DNA from: Schistocephalus solidus
Taxonomy: Eukaryota; Platyhelminthes; Cestoda; Diphyllobothriidea; Diphyllobothriidae
Direction: 5' to 3'
Assembly (NCBI GenBank): GCA_017591395.1
Contig: WEDG01002535.1
Location: 124,001 to 188,000 of the forward strand
Length of the DNA: 64,000 nucleotides
Shown here: one piece after another, positions 61,110 through 64,000 of the stretch
Layout of the letters: each line of letters begins with the position of its first letter
Numbering within the stretch: the stretch's first letter is position 1
The notes under the pieces: generated by a model
Seen by the model: only the letters and a program-made list of their open reading frames with translations
Databases searched by the model: none
Told to the model about the DNA's origin: nothing
Made by a program: the position numbers and the translations under genes

Positions 61110-61500
61110 CTTGTCTGTCACGAACAGAAGAAGATGACATCGCTAGACCGAGAAGTTTATTGGCCTAACATCTCGGATGCTCACTCGAACCCATTATCAG
61201 CAACAGTCGCAGAAAAGGATGATAGAGGCGCAAGGAGAGCATTATTTATAGGACGCAGTTGCCAGCAAACCACTTTCCTGCAATAATTAACAGTACTCCT
61301 GGTCATCGTTGGGTGCCGTAGTCGCTGCGATGCTTACCTCTGCCTCCATTGCCCTTTTCAGCGCGTGCCTCGGAGGCTGGGTTTGAGTGAGCATCCAAAA
61401 CCTCAGAACATTAAGCGTCTTGGTTCAGCGATAGTATCTTCCTCTTCTGAACTGCTTCCTGGAGCTCGCATGTGCGCTTCTATTAGCAATAATGGGCATA
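61110..61500. repeat. two facing family E copies
   Basis: 61125-61210 is family E reversed (AAGTTTATTGGCCTAAC, GATGCTCACTCGAACCCAT). 61372-61435 is the same sequence forward (GGGTTTGAGTGAGCATCC, AAAACCTCAG, CAGCGATAG). 61437-61500 matches 8131-8200. Confidence 0.7.
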
Positions 61501-61684
61501 ACCTAATAGCCACAAGGTACGGGGCCTGTTCTGTTTGGAGGTAGAATGATTTTTTTTGTGAAGGAGCCTGATGGCGATGCACCCTCAACGAACAGATGAT
61601 GACTCCAGCTTGGGTCGCCCTCCTATAAGGCAGGATGAGATGGACTAGAATAACTAGGTGTATTTCACGTGAGAGACAGCCACC
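61501..61684 (+). other. unassigned
   Basis: Nothing recognised between the E pair and the second LINE. Confidence 0.35.
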
Positions 61685-61884
61685 GTCCGCTTAGGAACGT
61701 GATTGGATATGTTGGTGTGTTTGGAGTGGGGTGTAGGGGGTACTAGTTAGGGGCAGCACTACACAGATAGCATTAGGTCGCTCCATTTGTCTCGTACAGG
61801 TGGTGAATGCTCCTGTGGCCGTCTCTAACTGGTACCCAGCTCTCACCTGTGGCTCCTCGAAGTTGGGTTCTTCACATCCGGTAC

Positions 61885-62045
61885 GTCTGCTCCCTTCCCC
61901 CTGTTCTTGCCCTCTCCCACCCTCCCTGCCCTTCCTCCTCTCCTTTTCCTACCCCACTCCCCTCTCCCCTCCTCTCTCCTCCTCTCCTTACTCTTGCTTC
62001 TACCCCCTCCTCTTCTCCCTCTATCCTCACTCTTCCCTCCTTCCC
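61885..62045 (+). repeat. pyrimidine-rich tract in the LINE 5' UTR
   Basis: Almost only C and T on the + strand. It generates several overlapping Pro/Ser/Leu-rich open frames that are not genes. Confidence 0.7.
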
Positions 62046-62289
62046 CACGGTTGAAAAGTCCTACGGCGAGGGCGACATGCAATCACGTAGGCGGCCCAGG
62101 CGAATCGGTCGTTCTCTCACTAACCCAAATCGTGACCCATAGTGGAGTTCGGTAGCCACCTGGGTGACTAAGCAGCCCTATTTAGGGATAGCACTGCTTA
62201 CACCCTCGCGGGGGAGGGGGCTAGAAAAGGTGCCCTAAACAAATGCTGGGTTTCACGACAGCTGCAGCAGACCGTGGCTAGCAGACTGC

Positions 62290-64000
62290 AATTAAATGCG
62301 GTCGAAAAACTCTAAACAATATAAACAACAACTCCTCTCCCAATTCCTCCAACCGTACTCTTCGGGGTACCCTCCGGGCTGCTTGGGTGAGTCCGCTCAC
62401 ACTAGCAGCCTGGCATGTTCGTTCCCTTTTAGACAATTGGAGGAGCAACCGGCCGGGACGGAGGACGGCGCTAGTCACTCGGGAACTGGCGCGCTACAAG
62501 GTTGACAATGCTGCTCTCAGCGAGACCCGATTCTCTGAACAGGGTCAGCTGGAGGAGGTGGGTGCCGGCTACACCTTCTGGAGCGGCCGACCAAAGGCAG
62601 AGCGACGCGACGCTGGTGTCGCCTTTGCCATTCGGAACCGCATCGTGGGACGTCTGCCCTGTCTACCGCAGGGTATCAATGATCGTCTTATGAGCCTCCG
62701 CCTGCCCTTTTGGGGAGACGAATTCGCCACCATCCTCAGTGCCTTCGCTCCCCCAATGACGAGCTCTGATGCGGTGAAGGACAAATTCTACGACGATCTA
62801 CACTCCCTCTTGGCGACTGTGCCGAAGGCGGATAAGTTAATTGTCCTTGGTGGCTTTAACGCCCGCGTCGGCACAGACTGTGCCTCGTGGAGAGGAGTTC
62901 TGGGTCCCCATGGTATCGCTGGCTTCAATGAAAACGGTCTTCTTCTCCTAAGAACCTACGCTGAACACCGCCTTATTCTGACCAACACCTTCTTCCACCT
63001 CCCAAAGCGGCAAAAAGCGACCTGGGTACATCCTCGATCGAGACAATGGCACCTTTTGGACTATGTTCCCGTCCGGAGGCGAGATAAACAGGACGTGTTG
63101 GTGACAAAGGCGATTCCGATGCCGATGGATGGACGGATCACCGCCTCGTCATCTTCAAGATGAGGCTCCGTCTGCAACCCCGCAGGAGACCCCAAGGTAA
63201 GCGACCAGAAGGTAATTTGAATACTGTTTTGTTGAATGTGCCTGCTCACCATCTACATTTCAGCAACGAACTGGCCAACCGTCTAGCCAAACTTCCAGTC
63301 GCCGACGCGGACATCTCCGTGGAGAACCAATGATGTCAGCTGAGAGACACCATCCAATCCACTGCCTTGGATGTCCTCGGCCGCGCACGTCGTCAGCACC
63401 AAGACTGGTTCAATGACAACGACGCAGCAATCAACGCTCTGCTCGTCGAGAAGAACCTTTTACATAAAGCCTACATCAATCGCCCTACCGCTGCAAACAA
63501 GACAGCCTTCTACTGAAGTCACCACCTTGTACAGCAAAGGCTGAGGGAGATGCAGGATGCCTGGATGACGCGCAAAGCCGAGGAAATCCAAGGGTACGTG
63601 GACCGAAACGAATGGAAGAACTTCTTCGCCGCCACCAAGGCTGTCTACGGACCTCCAATCAAAGGCGCCGCCCCTCTTCTCGGTGCCAACGGCAGGACGC
63701 TGCTCACTGAGAAGACGCAAATCCTGACGCGATGGGCAGAGCACTTTCAAAGCGTTCTCAACCAGCCCTCCACCATCTCCGATGCCGCCATCGATCGCCT
63801 GCCTGAAGTGGAAATCAACGCCAACCTTGATCTCCGCCCTCTCCAAGAAACCATCAGAGCAGTGCAGCAACTCTCCAGCGGGAAAGCACCTGGCTTGGAC
63901 ACGATCCCTGCTGAGATTTACAAGCATGGTGGACCCCAGCTAATGAATGGACTCACAGTGCTCTTCCAGGAGATGTGGCACCAAGGACAAGTCCCTCAGG
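62290..64000 (+). pseudogene. endonuclease/reverse transcriptase remnant, 3'-truncated by the window
   Basis: [20 protein letters not shown] (about 62405) opens the endonuclease; [20 protein letters not shown] follows; [11 protein letters not shown] at 62846-62878 has Gly (62852-62854) where the family has the catalytic Asp of [24 protein letters not shown], then a one-base frameshift near 63116-63122; [10 protein letters not shown] in the new frame. Stops interrupt at 63331-63333 (after VENQ) and 63514-63516 (after TAFY). The RT begins with QQLSSGKAPGLDTIPAEIYK near the end of the window. Dead, but better kept than the other copy. Confidence 0.9.

Larger units (their letters stand above)
61685..64000 (+). 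mobile_element. non-LTR retrotransposon, second copy, runs off the window
   Basis: Same family as the - strand element at 54150-58510, in the opposite direction. 61690-61880 matches 58510-58320 in reverse complement (for example GGTGGTGAATGYTCCTGTGG and AACTCTCACCTGTGGCT-like blocks), which defines a shared 5' UTR. A pyrimidine-rich tract follows at 61885-62045, then the coding remnant. Confidence 0.9.

Noticed and set aside
61800..61880. A perfect-looking 27-codon exon (acceptor GTACAG, donor GTACGT, phase 0 to 0) that could extend PFKFB.
   Set aside because: The same sequence occurs reversed at 58320-58400, upstream of the other LINE copy. It is LINE 5' UTR, not a host exon.
61800..62155. 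Pro/Ser/Leu-rich open frames.
   Set aside because: Products of the pyrimidine-rich LINE 5' UTR tract in several frames.

Overview
This is a eukaryotic nuclear window with split genes, kilobase introns and heavily decayed retroelements. The best guess is a flatworm, probably a diphyllobothriidean tapeworm (Spirometra/Dibothriocephalus/Schistocephalus type). The reasons are a 32-base mini-intron beside multi-kilobase introns, many Penelope-like elements (PLEs) with GIY-YIG endonuclease, and a non-LTR element whose protein ends in C2H2 zinc fingers. The organism is inferred; no marker gene settles it.

One host gene can be supported. Ten exons on the + strand between 1 and 36513 rebuild 393 codons of a bifunctional 6-phosphofructo-2-kinase/fructose-2,6-bisphosphatase (PFKFB). 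Only the first part, with the Walker A loop, lies upstream of the window. All ten exons join in frame. Eight of the nine introns are GT-AG and one is GC-AG. The protein makes and destroys fructose 2,6-bisphosphate, the signal that sets glycolysis against gluconeogenesis.

The rest is intron or intergenic DNA filled with repeats. Introns 3 to 9 hold PLE fragments in both orientations (a cluster at 24.1-29.0 kb), a SINE family resembling tRNA-Arg(TCT) that ends in microsatellite tails, several unclassified dispersed families (called A, D and E here), degenerate CTAACC-like tracts, a 28-base tandem repeat and simple repeats. From 36.5 to 53 kb there are more PLE and SINE remnants and long stretches with nothing recognisable. 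From 54.1 to 58.5 kb a nearly full-length but dead non-LTR retrotransposon lies on the - strand. A second copy on the + strand starts near 61.7 kb and runs off the window end. Between them, at 60.7-61.5 kb, sits a nested foldback structure.

No bacterial-type genes, CRISPR arrays or complete RNA genes were seen. The most unusual items are the GC-AG intron, a compound trinucleotide repeat just inside a PFKFB donor site, the inverted-repeat and foldback structures, and hammerhead-ribozyme-like motifs at PLE 3' ends.
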